Assembly: GCF_947179165.1 (NCBI RefSeq)
Contig: NC_077240.1
Span: forward strand, 29,394,501-29,458,500
Source of the DNA: Solanum dulcamara
Taxonomy: Eukaryota > Streptophyta > Magnoliopsida > Solanales > Solanaceae
Length of the DNA: 64,000 nucleotides
Direction: 5' to 3'
Below the pieces are notes generated by a model. That model did not search any database, was not told where the DNA came from, and worked only from the letters and a program-made list of their open reading frames with translations. This document shows, piece by piece, positions 52,020 through 63,086 of this stretch; position 1 is the stretch's first letter, and each line of letters starts with the position of its first letter. The position numbers and the translations under genes are program-made.

Positions 52020-52960
52020 CTTGCATTAGTGGCCTTACTAGGCCACACTGTATCTGGAGATGGCATTCAGGTTGACGCCCAGAAAATTGAAGTTGTGAAG
52101 AATTGGCCCAGACCCACCTCCCGATAAAAATAAAAAGCTTCTTGGGTTTGGCAGGCTATTATCGAAGGTTTGTAGATGGATTCTCATCCATATCATCACT
52201 ATTGACGAAGCTGACCCAAAAGAAGGCTAAGTTCCAATGGTCCGATGCTTGTGAGGAGAGTTTCCAAAAACTGAAGACCAAGATAACCACTGTTCATGTC
52301 CTGAATTTACCCAATGGAACAGAGGGCTTTATGATCTACTGTGATGCATCCAGAATTGGTTTGGGTTGTGTGTTGATGCAAAAGGGGAAGGTGATAGCCT
52401 ATGCTTCAAGTCAGCTTAAGGTTCATGAGAGTAATTACCCAACTCATGACCTTGAACTGGCAGCTGTGGTGTTTGCTCTTAAAATTTGGTGCCACTACTT
52501 GTATGGAGTGCATGTTGACGTATTCACCGATCACAAGAGCTTACAATATGTCTTCAGCCAGAAGGAACTTAACTTGAGGCAAAGAAGATGGCTCGAGCTA
52601 CTCAAGGACTACGACATGAGCATCCTGTACCATCCAGGTAAAGCTAATGTTGTTGTTGATGCTCTTAGTAGGTTGTCTATGGGTAGCACCGCCCATATAG
52701 AGGAGGGAAGGAGGGAATTGGCAAAGGAGGTACATAGATTAGCCCGATTAGGAGTTCATTTGAAAGATAACAATGAAACGGAGTTACTATCCATGATGGG
52801 TCTACATCCTCACTGGTGGCAGAGGTAAAGGAGAAACAAGACCAAGACCCTGTCCTTCTCCAATTGAAGGGAGTTGTTCACAAATAAGGGGTAATGGTTT
52901 TTACCAAAGGGGGAGATGGTGTGTTGAGGTACCAAAATAGATTGTGTGTACCTGATGTCG
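52020..52960 (+). pseudogene. Gypsy RNase H and linker
   Basis: After a frameshift, [20 protein letters not shown] (52135) closes RT; RNase H follows: [87 protein letters not shown]. The linker [15 protein letters not shown] loses frame near 52790. Confidence 0.9.
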
Positions 52961-54098
52961 ATGATGTTCGAGAAAGGATTATGGCCGAAGCGCATAGTTC
53001 TAGATACTCTATTCATTCGAGCTCTACAAAAATGTATCATGACTTGAGGGAAATCTATTGGTGGAGTGGATGAAGAAGAATATTGCGGAATTTGTTTCCA
53101 AATGCTCGAATTGTCAATAGATGAAGGTTGAGCATCAAAGGCCATGTGGTCTAGATCAAAACATAGAAATTCTGGAATGGAAGTGGGAGATGATCAACAT
53201 GGACTTTATTACAGGCTTGCTGAGGTCCCGAAAGCAACACGATCCCATTTGGGTGATTGTGGATAGAATGACAAAATCAGCTCACTTCTTGGCAGTCAAG
53301 ACTACTGACACCGCAAAAGATTATGCGAAGTTATACATTCAAGAGATCGTCAGACTGCATGGGGTTCCCTTGTCTATCATCTCAGACAGAGGAGCTCAAT
53401 TCACTTCCCAATTTTGGAAATCCTTTCAGAAGGGACTAGGTTCGAAGGTGAACTTGAGTACGGCTTTCCACCCCCAGACAGATGGCCAAGGAGAGCGCAC
53501 CATCCAGACATTGGAAGATATGTTGAGGGAATATGTGCTTGACTTCAAGGGAAATTGGGATGATCACTTACCTCTCATAGAGTTTGCATATAACAATAGC
53601 TATCATGCAAGCATTCAAATGGCTCCTTATGAAGCTTTGTATGGGAGGAGGTGTAGGTCACTGATTGGATGGTTAGAGGTTGGCGAAGTTGAGTTGATTG
53701 GGCCTGATTTTGTTCACCAAGCCATGGGGAAGGTGAGAGTTATTCAAGATAGGCTAAAGACAGCCCAAAGCCGCCAGAAATCTTACACCGATGTGAGAAG
53801 GAGAGATTTAGAGTTTTAGGTGGGTGATTGGGTATACTTAAAAGTGTCACCCATGAAGGACGTCATGAGGTTTGGAAAGAAGGGGAAGCTTAGTCCTCGA
53901 TATATTGGTCCTTACCAAATTGCAAGGCGGATTGGGAGTGTCGCCTATGAGTTGAAGTTACCCTTAGAGATATCATCTATTCATCCGGTGTTCCATGTTT
54001 CGATGTTGAAAAAGTGCTTAGACAATCCCTCGTTGGTAGTCCCCGTTGATAGTATTGGAGTTAAGGATAGCTTATCCTACGAAGAGGTTCCGGTCTAA
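52961..54098 (+). pseudogene. Gypsy integrase
   Basis: The zinc-binding end (KCSNCQ, then TAG at 53118) leads to the core: EWKWEMINMDFITGLLRSRK (first Asp), IVRLHGVPLSIISDRGAQFT (second Asp), FHPQTDGQGERTIQTLEDML (Glu). YNNSYHASIQMAPYEALYGR and the GPY-type segment VMRFGKKGKLSPRYIGPYQI, then SSIHPVFHVSMLKKCL, complete it. TAG at 53817 splits it; the DDE residues are retained. Confidence 0.92.
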
Positions 54099-54240
54099 AT
54101 TCTTGATCGCCAAATCCGCAAATTGAGGAACAAAGAGATCGCCTCAGTTAAAGTCCTGTGGAGAAATCAATTTGTTGAGTAATCCATATGGGAGGCGGAG
54201 GAAGACATGAAATCTAAATATCCACATCTATTTGTGCCTA
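54096..54240 (+). pseudogene. Chromodomain-like C-terminus of the gypsy polyprotein
   Basis: ILDRQIRKLRNKEIASVKVL, WRNQFVE, then TAA at 54181, SIWEAEEDMKSKYPHLF. This is the chromodomain-like tail of Tekay chromoviruses, thought to guide integration to heterochromatin. Stops at 54096 and 54181 interrupt it. Confidence 0.8.
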
Positions 54241-54411
54241 CTGAGAAGAATGTTGAAGGTAAGGTCCATTTCCTTGGCTTGAATTTGTTTGTAAATTTTG
54301 AGTTTGATTGGTAATTTGTTTGAGAATTTGATTGGTTGAATGACTGAGTTTTGATTGTGATTTGTACCCCGAGTCTATTCTTGGTTACTCGTCATTCGAG
54401 GATGAATGATC

Positions 54412-54426
54412 CTAAGGAGGAGATAA
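54412..54426 (+). other. Polypurine tract of the nested gypsy element
   Basis: AAGGAGGAGATAA directly precedes the 3' LTR start TGTAACACCC at 54427. Confidence 0.85.
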
Positions 54427-56439
54427 TGTAACACCCCTTAAAATTTTTCTCTAAGATTCGGACCTCCTTCGTACACGTGTAGGGTCGAATTTATTTATTT
54501 TGAAATATGTGCACGAGTTAAGATTAGTCTTTGAGAAATTGAGCAACGTTTGAGTAGATGTAGGGTCATGAAGGACCCCTAGGACCAAGCTAAGTCCAAA
54601 AGGTCCGTCGGGGTTAAGTTTTAGGATGCGTTCGTATATGGGGTCGACTTCTAACGACCCTATCTTTTGAAAGAAGACAATATGGGTGGCCCACGACCCA
54701 TCAAATTAAAGCTCGTCGAGTCTTCTTTCCAATGTCACCAAGAATGTAACTTTTGGAGTTCGGAGTCAAAAGATATGGCGGTCCTAAGGTGAACTAGCAC
54801 AACAGGGATTTTCAGGCCTGGGTTGCAATTGCTGGAAAACTGGGCTTGGCGCCGCAGTGGCGCGATGCGCCACTATCGCGCCAAAAACATACCTCAGTAG
54901 TTTGGGCTCTAGCGCGGTGTGCCACTAAAGGGTGTGCAGGGTTTTTAAAGCCAATTTCCAGAACCCAGAAAATATTGGCCTTGGTGCTATAAGGGCGCGA
55001 CGCACCACTATCGCGCCAAGAATGTGCCTCAGTAGTTTGGTCCTTGGCGCGACGCGCCACTAACAGATGTGCAAGTTTTTAGGCGTAATCAGCTTGGCGC
55101 TGCAATGGCGCGACGCGCCACTATCGCGCCAGGTGCATTTTTAGCCTATTTTCAAAACTTTTGAGGAGGGGTAATTTAGGAACTTACCCAAATTATATAT
55201 GTATCACCCTAGTCCATTTGAGATCATATTTTCAGCCCCCTCTCTCTCTCTAAAAAGTCCTAGGAGTTCCCCTCTCTCTCTCTCTTCTTCTTCTTCTCCA
55301 TTTCCAATAAGAAGAGTTCCAAAAGCTTCAAGATTCAAGTTCTACATTGAAAACCCAACATCAAGGTTTTCTTCAAGTCTTCCCTAAGGAATGTAAGGCT
55401 ATCCAAAACATGGGTTGAGTCCACCCATGTGCCCTACTCTTGCTTTGAGGTTAGATGCTCATGAAAATGGAGTCTTTTGGTATAGTTTATGTTTGAATGA
55501 GTTTTGTTCCCTATTTATTTGATGCTATATGTGTTGATGTTGTTGAGCTAAGAAGTTCCTAAAACCTTCATGTTAGCATGAGTTGATGGAGATGACTTGT
55601 TATTATGTTTTTTTGATCCTTTAGCCATGTGATTATGTTTCTTAAATCAATTTCCTTAAATGTGTTACTCTACTTGAATTGTTGAGCTAAAGTCATAGAG
55701 TTGTGATGAGTCTTAAGGATATGTCATAAATGCTTATCTAAATGAGGCTCGATTGAGTTGATTGGAGGATAGAATTGATGAGTGGACAAGGTACTAAATG
55801 AGACTTGCCATTATGACTTCATTTAGTTGAAATGAGAATAGAGTTGACGAGTTGGCAATGTCCCACATAAAACCAGCCGTGAGGGCTTGTTTGAGATGAT
55901 TGGAGGGAGTCTTATGAGCATAGAGTCATGAGAGGAGTATCAAGCACCGAAGTGGGTAAGAGTATAATCCATACTCGAACCCTAGAAACTACGCCGCCAA
56001 CGTAGGTAGGGATGGAACCGTTAAAGTCGGATGCTTCCCATGGGATCAAACCGTTAAGGTAGGATGCTTCCCATGGGATCAAACCGTTAAAGTAGGATAT
56101 TGAGCTTTCTTGTATAGTTTTGTTGTTGTTGTTTCCTTTATCTTGATTGATGGTAGCCATGGGCTTGTTATTGGCACCTTCTAGACTTTGATAGAGGCTT
56201 CATAGACTAGAGTGTGGGAAGGTTGGACTGTTATTTTGACGAGTTCTATTATACTTATTTTGTTGAGTTAAACATGTTTGGCCTTCGGCCCCCATATTGT
56301 AAATAACATGTTATAATTGAGCCTTCCTTTGAGCGTATATGACTGAATGATGGAATGATTGAGTTAGGTGGTTCGCTTGAAGGTCAGAAATGGCTTTCAA
56401 GTGCCGGTCACGTCTAGGGTACCCTCTCGGAGCGTGATA
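54427..56439 (+). repeat. 3' LTR of the nested gypsy element (495-bp deletion)
   Basis: TGTAACACCCCTTAAAATTT to CGGAGCGTGATA (the 5' copy ends GTGACA), 2013 bp. Relative to the 5' LTR it lacks 48526-49020 and has an extra tandem copy of a 33-bp unit (GATCAAACCGTTAAGGTAGG plus 13 bp) around 56028-56093. Confidence 0.92.
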
Positions 56440-56444
56440 ATATC
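56440..56444. repeat. Gypsy target-site duplication, right copy (ATATC)
   Basis: It matches 46888-46892. Copia integrase sequence resumes directly after it. Confidence 0.9.
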
Positions 56445-58545
56445 TCAAGCATAAGTTTGATCTTCATGTATTTGTTGGATATACCTTTGGATTCAAGGGG
56501 TACAAGTTTCTAAGTCTAACCACCAAGACGATGCATATTTTTAGAGATGTCATTTTTCATGAGAGTATTTTTTTTTCAAACTTGGTTCTTTTCCTGATTC
56601 TTGTAAAGGCATTCCTAACACTATTTTCTATTCTACCAATAGTTGTGAGGAAGATCATATGAATTATGTGTTAGATAATGCAGGGGATAAATTTAATACT
56701 ACCACTCAGATGTCAACCATATCCCCATCTAGGAATACTCCAACACCTAGTCCTTCAACTGATATTAGGATGCTACATCACCTAGTCCTTCCTTCAAATG
56801 TTATTAGTGACCATAACCCACATACCACAACCCATAGTGATTTTCACATACTAGTAATTTTCCCTCATCAGACAACTCTGGCACTACTTCCACTCAAGGA
56901 ATGAGAAGATTTCAAAGAGAATCTAAGGGTTTTTTCCATCTCCATGATTATGTCCCTTTTTTAAAACCTCATCCTTATTCTCTCAATGCTTGATTCTCCT
57001 TACACCGACACATTACACCTAATTCTCTAAACTATTATAGTTAAAATCTCGTTGAGAACATTTGTTATGATAATAAGTCTTCTTCATATGGAGAGGCAAC
57101 TATCAATCATACTTGGCAAAAGGCCATGACTCGAGAATTTAATGCCCTACATGCTAATCATACTTGGGATTTGGTTCCCTTATTAGCAAACACGCAAGTC
57201 ATTGGATGTAAGGGGTGTATAATGTAAAGCACAAAGTTGATGGCGGTATAAAAAGATTTAAAGCCAAACTAATGGTAAAGGGATACAATCAACAACTTGG
57301 AATTGACTACACTTGATTGCTACTGCAATAAAGAAAGGTTGGGACATCTACCAATTAGATGTCAACAATGTTTTCCTCTATCAGGACTTGCATGATGAGG
57401 TCTTCATATAAGTTCAACCAGAATTGGTGTATGCAAATTAAGAAAGTCATTGTATGGTTTGAAGTAAGCAATTAGGCAGTGATATGCTAAAACTTACACA
57501 AGCTCTTTGTTCCAGAGGTTATAATCACTCACTAAATGATTACTATCTTTTTTATAAGAAGTTTGTATCTTCTTTCATCTTCATAGTTGTGTATATTAAT
57601 GATAGTTCTCATCACTGGGACTGACTTAGTTGAGACCTAAAAACTCAAAGCCTTCCTGCATGATAGTTTCAAGATTAAAGATCTGGGTAAAATGCACTAT
57701 TTCTGAAGCCTGGAAATCTGGTACATTTATGATGGCATACTTATTTCTCAAAGAAAGTTTGTCCTTGACTTACTCAAAGAATATTATTGTCTCACTCACA
57801 GTAGTTTTACTTCACCTCTGGATCCAAATATGAAGCTTCAGGCTAAAGAAGACACCTTGTTGTCAGACCCCACCTATTACAGAAAATTGATTTGCAAGTT
57901 AAATTTCCTCACCAATACCAGGCTTGACATTGCCTACAACGTCCAATATCTCAGTCAATTCATGCAATCACCTAGAGGGCCTCACTTGAAAGTTGTTTTT
58001 CACTTACTAAGGTACTTAAAGGGTGATCCTACCTTGGACCTCTTTATGTCTAGTGATCCTAGTTGTACCATTATAGCATTTCATGACTCTGATTGGGCTT
58101 TCTTTCCCGACTCCAAAAGATCTGTCAGTGATTACTTAGTGCTCCTAGAAAATTATCCCATTAGCTGGAAATTCAAAAAACAAGAGATTGTTTCCTTGTC
58201 ATCAGCTGAGGCTAAATACAGGTCCATCAGAAAGGTTGTTTGGTGAATTAGTTTGACTTGACAGACTACTAAAGGAACTCATTTTCCCTTTCTCTACTCT
58301 TGTTCTTGTGTTTTGTGATAGCCAATCAGCCCTTCACATTGCAAAGAATCTTGTATTTCATGAACAAAACAAACATATAGATGTGGATTGCCATTTTGTG
58401 AGAGACAAATTGCATGAAGGTCTCATCTCCTTGCATCACACTCCTATGACTGACCAACTAGCAAATGTCCTTACCAAGACACTCACTAGAGTTAAACATG
58501 CAGCTATTCTTGACAAGTTGACAATCCTTTCATCCCTTCCAACTT
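56445..58545 (+). pseudogene. Copia integrase end, reverse transcriptase and RNase H
   Basis: It continues HKFDLHVFVGYTFGFKGYKF, IFRDVIFHESIFF, then a poorly conserved linker. RT starts near 57110 (TWQKAMTREFNALHANHTWD, HKVDGGIKRFKAKLMVKGYN) with many stops; the YVDD box (near 57600) is not intact (VYINDS). The end of RT and RNase H are better preserved (57830-58246: TYYRKLICKLNFLTNTRLDI, YNVQYLSQFMQSP, ISWKFKKQEIVSLSSAEAKY; 58308-58540: VFCDSQSALHIAKNLVFHEQ, NKHIDVDCHFVRDKLHEGLI). Confidence 0.87.
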
Positions 58546-58558
58546 TAGGGGGGGAGGG
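58542..58558 (+). other. Polypurine tract of the host copia element
   Basis: The run TTAGGGGGGGAGGG directly precedes the 3' LTR start. Confidence 0.8.
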
Positions 58559-58895
58559 TTATTGAGATTATATTATACTGCATTGTATTTCTGTGTATGT
58601 ACTCGCATTCATAGACTAGCTTATTTTGTTGATTATGTTTATCAGTTAATTAATCAGATTAGCTGCCAGCTATTAGATAGTTAGAGTTAGTTTAGCTGGG
58701 ATTAGATTTTTTCCTTTGACCTACTATATAGTGTACACATTCAAGTGGAATGAAGTAATTTTCATATTCTCACAATTCATAGTTTCAGTTTCCTTTTCTC
58801 GATTCTTCTTCTGTGACATAAATACTGAAGGTGCTCTGCCATGGGTGAACCTTAAGCTCTTGAGAGAGGTCGATCCTCCACCTTCAAACTTGGCA
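58559..58895 (+). repeat. 3' LTR of the host copia element
   Basis: TTATTGAGATTATATTATAC to CTTCAAACTTGGCA, matching 42638-42973. Confidence 0.88.
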
Positions 58896-60549
58896 GTGTC
58901 TTTTCGAAAAAAAAATGTTAACTAAACACCAGGAAATTAACTAATTTTCTGTAAATTACTTTCCTTTATTCCAAATACACTATTTAATTTTCATCACTTT
59001 ATACTATTTAAATGCAATTGGGGAAGGCACTATATTCCAACTTTTTCAGAAAGTTGACAAAGAAAAATGAGAGATGCAAATAGGGATATAATATTTTATT
59101 CCACCACCACCTCCCCCCCAAAAAAAATCCCTGCCCTAAGAGGAAATAAATAAGAAATATAAAATATTTAGAAAGGTGGTGGTGAGGTATATTGACAAAA
59201 TATTTATTATTGCTTTGTACAAAGAGTGAGTTGATTTGTCAATTTTAACACCTTATATCCATATTCTCCACCACAATATGATATAAGCACTAACTTTTAT
59301 TTATTACTAAATAAATTAGTAAACATATAAGGCTTGAGAATTAATAAGTCCACTTCAATTCTTTTCCACATTGTGGTGGAGCTTGAAATCATGTACACAA
59401 GTAAAAAAAAATTACTATTTTTCACTCAAAAATATGCATAGTTATTTTCATAAACATTTTGATTAAATAAGTAAGAAAAATAATAATAAGTGTTTTCATA
59501 TTAAAAAAAATAGAAAATTTTTTAACATTATAGTGAAAATCTGATTTTCACCATTCATCTTATCTGTGAGTTGATTAGGTGAAAAATGAATGAAAAAAAT
59601 ATTTTATAAGACAAGATTCTCATTGATTTGCTATAAGAAAAACCTATATTTCTAGTAGGATAAGATCAACTACATGAATTTTCATTTCTTCACTTAAAAA
59701 CTCATATCATATCATCATCATAAATAAATAAATAAAACTGAAAACTACATTAAATATAAATAAATATGAGTCTGAATTTATTTTCAATTAATAGTTATCA
59801 CTTATATGTATCTTTTTCTTTCCATCCAATAGCCTCCTTCCTTTCCTTTCCTTCACTTTGTACCTTCCTAGACATCTATTTCAACCATGTCCTGTCTTTA
59901 ACTAAATATGCGTTGATACCAGGCATTTGAAAATATTTTGAAACCACTTTCTTTCCTGTAATTATAAATCATCAGGTTCCCTTTTAACTTCAAATTTTCT
60001 AAACGACTCTTATTAAAAAAGGAAACAATTAAAAGTGCAAGAATTATTAATTAAAAGGAAAGGAATTAGCTAGCCTATGAACACAAAGTTATTATAGAGA
60101 ACTACTACTCAAAAAAGTCACTTTACTTTCTACCACAAAAAATAGTTCCATGATGGTCTTGGTCAAAACTAAACTTTTTGGCTTAGCCTTTCTCAAAACT
60201 TTCAGCAACCTATAGAAAAAGAAACTCTAAAGCAAATCCAAATTAAATCTAATAAGATTTTTGTTACTATGACCAAAAGCTTTAGCTTGTTGGATTTCCC
60301 CCCTTGACCCTTGGAACACACACACATATCTAACATGTTACACGTATATATTAGAGTGAATGTTTGAGTATGTTTTTGATGATAATCAATAAATTATGCT
60401 TGTTTCAAGATTGTGTTTAACTAAATGCATAATCGCGGTAAAATAATAAGGATAATAGCAAAAGGAATTTAGCAATTATTTAACGTCTGGCAGAATATAA
60501 GTTATTGCTAAATTACCGGGACGTAATTCATGTGGCAAATGAGGAAGTC
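58896..60549. other. AT-rich spacer, no gene seen
   Basis: No domain-bearing frame. A CCACCACCACCTCC stretch (about 59101) faces GGTGGTGGTGAGG (about 59176) and could form a hairpin with a loop of roughly 60 bp. Confidence 0.4.
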
Positions 60550-61320
60550 AGGTTTGAGATGCAAGTCATCTCCAAGAAAGGACGTTTCAAGTATCAAGTA
60601 TTTATGATCAATAATTCAAGAAGATAAAAAGATCGATAATGATGTTACACATCGTATTGGAGAGAGTTGGGTGAAACAAAAGCTCGCAAGTTATGTACTT
60701 TTGTGTGATAAGAATGATCCACCAAGCCTTAAAAAGTAAATTTTATAATAGAGTGGTCAAACTAGCTATGTTATATGGAGCAGAGTGTTGGCCGGTCAAG
60801 AACGCACACGTCCAAAAGACGAGAGTAAAAATATGGATGTTGAGATGCATGTATGTGCATACCAAGAGAGATAGGATTAGGAACTAGTGGGATTGATCAC
60901 CTCCATGTGGACAAAATGAGGGAGGCGAGATTGAGATGGTTCAGACTTGTGAAGTAAAAATACATAGATGTCCCAGTTGGAAGGTGTGATAAATTGGCTC
61001 TAGTGGGTATAAGGAGAGGTAGGCTAAAGAAGTTTTCGAGAGAAGTGATAAGACAAGATGTGTATAACCTGCAACTTAATTTGGTTATCGTATTATTTAG
61101 CATTTCTACTATTCTCTTGTTCATTGTTTTCAACATGATCACTTTTCCATTTTAAATTTGTTTTACATACTTATTTTTTTGATAGTCTTTACCAGCGTTG
61201 AGTCCTTGAGTCGAGGTTCTATGTGTTCTATCTTCAAGGTAGGAGTAAGGTTTGCATACTCTTCACTTTTTCCATACCTTATTTTGTGGAATTACACTAC
61301 GTATGTTATGTTGTTATTTT
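60550..61320 (+). mobile_element. RTE-type LINE, 5'-truncated 3' end
   Basis: In broken frames the plus strand gives [16 protein letters not shown], then an open stretch VVKLAMLYGAECWPVKNAHV and IWMLRCMYVHTKRDRIRN (60735-60885), then ARLRWF- and GRLKK-type segments and VIRQDV. This is the C-terminal end of plant RTE reverse transcriptase. The 3' tail (GAGTCGAGGTTCTATG, CAAGGTAGGAGTAAGGTTTG, GGAATTACACTACGTATG) is the one shared with TS SINEs. Confidence 0.85.
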
Positions 61321-61425
61321 ACTTGAATTGAGAATCTATCGAGGATAACCATTTTACCTTCACAAGATATAGGAATAAAATTGCATTTTTTGAGATTATA
61401 CCTAATATGTTGGTTATTGTATATG
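61321..61425 (+). repeat. Second, degenerate RTE/TS-type tail
   Basis: TTGAATTGAGAATCTATCGA, CCTTCACAAGATATAGGAAT, TGAGATTATACCTAATATG parallels the tail at 61200-61310 in order and spacing. It looks like an older tail copy next to the first. Confidence 0.5.
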
Positions 61426-61639
61426 TGAATACTTTATGTTCATTCTACTCAGTCATCAATATGCAAATGACTCATTGTAATTTGACTATGCAACCTCTTC
61501 CTTTCTAAAACGAAATGAGATAAAAAGAAGAAGCAAAAACCTACATGGCTACACGAAGTCAATGATCCTTGGTTTAGAGACAATGATGACAAAGTATCCA
61601 TCATAACTCGTGGCACATAAAAATATTACTACTAGAATA
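61426..61639. other. Spacer, no gene seen
   Basis: The next copia LTR may begin inside this stretch (for example TGATGACAAAGTATCC at about 61584). Confidence 0.35.
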
Positions 61640-61920
61640 AAAAGATGAGTATTATCAACCAAGTAAAATGGTTGTCCACTTAAAATGGTGGATAGTCCAT
61701 TTACTTTTTAAGTGGGTAAATTGCCCACTAATATTTTTCTCCACTTGTAATTATGGCTATAAATATAGCCTTAAACTTCAATGTAAAAACACACAAAACA
61801 TATAAAAGAAGAGAATTACTATTACTCTCTCTATATTACTACTCTCTCTATTAATACTTTCTATATTATTCTCTTGTTCTTCTTCCTTTACAAAATTGTC
61901 AAGTAAGTTAATTTATAACA
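61640..61920 (+). repeat. 5' LTR of the right-hand copia element (left end uncertain)
   Basis: The right end ATTTATAACA at 61920 is set by the following CGTTATCAGCACG primer site. GGCTATAAATATAGCC (about 61749-61764) contains the TATA box. The start cannot be fixed without the 3' LTR; TGAGTATTATCAACC at about 61646 is one possibility. Confidence 0.6.
61752..61759 (+). promoter_or_regulatory. TATA box of the right-hand copia LTR
   Basis: TATAAATA within GGCTATAAATATAGCC, a short palindrome, about 280 bp upstream of the gag ATG. Confidence 0.6.
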
Positions 61921-61934
61921 CGTTATCAGCACGA
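61917..61934 (+). other. Primer-binding site of the right-hand copia element
   Basis: AACACGTTATCAGCACGA follows the LTR end. This form of site is common in one group of plant copia elements and resembles initiator-Met tRNA pairing (TATCAG core). Confidence 0.7.
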
Positions 61935-62033
61935 AGCTCTAATTTTTCAGAAAATTAACTTCTATATCAGGTATATCTACTAAAGAAATTTAATTTTTAA
62001 GTTATCTTTGTTACTTTCAAATTAATTTTCATC

Positions 62034-63086
62034 ATGTCAAACTTGTCAAAATTGGAATTTGTGGCACTTGATATTTCTGGTAAAAATTATTTGTCATGGG
62101 TACTTGATGCTGAAATTCACCTTACCGCTAAGGGTCTTGGTGATGCTATAATTGAAGGAAATACAGCATCAAGTCAGGATAAAGCAAAGGCTATGATTTT
62201 CCTTCGTCATCATCTAGATGAAAGCCTAAAAATGGAATACTTGACAGTGAAAGATCCACTTGAATTGTGGAAAGACTTAAATGGGAGGTATGACCACCTC
62301 AGGGCAACGGTATTGCCAAGGGCTCGTTATGAGTGGATGCACTTACGGTTTCAAGATTTTAAAACCGTAATTGAGTATAATTCTGTTGTATTTAGAATAA
62401 CTTCCCAATTAAAATTATGTGGGGAAAATATAAATGATGAGGACATGTTAGAAAAGACACTAACTACTTTTCATGCCTCTAATGTAATATTACAGCAGCA
62501 ATACCGTGAAAAGGGTTTTAAAAAATACTCTGAATTGATATCATGCCTTCTGGTGGCTGAACAACATAATGCCCTTTTAATAAAAAATCATGAAGCCCGT
62601 CCCACTGGAACTGCTCCGTTACCGGAGGCAAATATGGTAAAAGCACATGGCCAGTCTGAAAGAAGACATAATAAATATCAAGGTCTCAATAATGTGCGTG
62701 GGCGTGGCAATGGCAGAGGACGATATAATAATCGTCGTGGTGGTGGTCAACATAAAAGGGAGAACAATATCAGTTCTCAAAATGGCCCTTCAAAAAGTAA
62801 CTGTCATCGTTGTGGCATGAAAGGCCACTGGAAAAATGAATGTCGGACGCCTGAGCATTTTGTAAGACTTTATCAAAATTCTTTTAAAAGAAAGGAAAAT
62901 AGAGGTGGTGCCTCTTCTTCTAATGCTCGGATAGAGTCACACTTGGCATTCGAAAATAATGTTGAGGCAAGGCCTTTGAATAATGATAATATTGAAACAA
63001 ATCTGGCCTTAAGGAATGATGAGTTTAATGACCTCAATGATATTACTCATTTGGAGGTTGAAGATTTTTTTAAGGATCTTAATTGA
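62034..63086 (+). CDS. Copia gag polyprotein with CCHC zinc knuckle, 350 aa
   Basis: Gag forms the virus-like particle and binds element RNA. The frame is open from ATG 62034 (MSNLSKLEFVALDISGKNYL) to TGA 63084-63086. The UBN2-type gag core covers about residues 10-200 (WVLDAEIHLTAKGLGDAI, ELWKDLNGRYDHLRATVLPR, EYNSVVFRITSQLKLCGE, FKKYSELISCLLVAEQHNAL). A Gly/Arg-rich RNA-binding stretch (VRGRGNGRGRYNNRRGGG, about 220-240) precedes the knuckle CHRCGMKGHWKNEC (about 262-275). The C-terminal tail is acidic (THLEVEDFFKDLN). Unlike most copia elements, gag has its own stop and is not fused to protease. Confidence 0.92.
   Translation: MSNLSKLEFVALDISGKNYLSWVLDAEIHLTAKGLGDAIIEGNTASSQDKAKAMIFLRHHLDESLKMEYLTVKDPLELWKDLNGRYDHLRATVLPRARYEWMHLRFQDFKTVIEYNSVVFRITSQLKLCGENINDEDMLEKTLTTFHASNVILQQQYREKGFKKYSELISCLLVAEQHNALLIKNHEARPTGTAPLPEANMVKAHGQSERRHNKYQGLNNVRGRGNGRGRYNNRRGGGQHKRENNISSQNGPSKSNCHRCGMKGHWKNECRTPEHFVRLYQNSFKRKENRGGASSSNARIESHLAFENNVEARPLNNDNIETNLALRNDEFNDLNDITHLEVEDFFKDLN

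Larger units (their letters stand above)
46893..56439 (+). mobile_element. Full-length Tekay-type Ty3-gypsy element nested in the copia element
   Basis: Two LTRs (46893-49360 and 54427-56439), a primer site, gag, protease, RT, RNase H, integrase, a chromodomain-like tail and a polypurine tract are present in gypsy order, with a 5-bp target duplication ATATC. Length is 9.55 kb. Coding parts contain a modest number of stops, so it is younger than its host but defective. Confidence 0.93.
42638..58895 (+). mobile_element. Ty1-copia element, host of three nested insertions
   Basis: Identical-family LTRs at 42638-42973 and 58559-58895 bound a copia coding region in the order gag, protease, integrase, RT, RNase H. 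It is interrupted by an inverted gypsy scrap (43613-44752), a SINE (45718-45852) and a complete gypsy element (46893-56439). Without these, the copia part is about 5.2 kb, normal for the superfamily. Many stops make it inactive. No matching 5-bp target duplication was found. Confidence 0.87.

Noticed and set aside
42633..58900. Target duplication of the host copia element
   Set aside because: The five bases before 42638 and after 58895 do not match; the LTR edge is also uncertain by a few bases.
59101..59190. Hairpin from CCACCACCACCTCC and GGTGGTGGTGAGG
   Set aside because: Short, low-complexity arms with a loop of about 60 bp; no sign of a gene, terminator or microRNA precursor.
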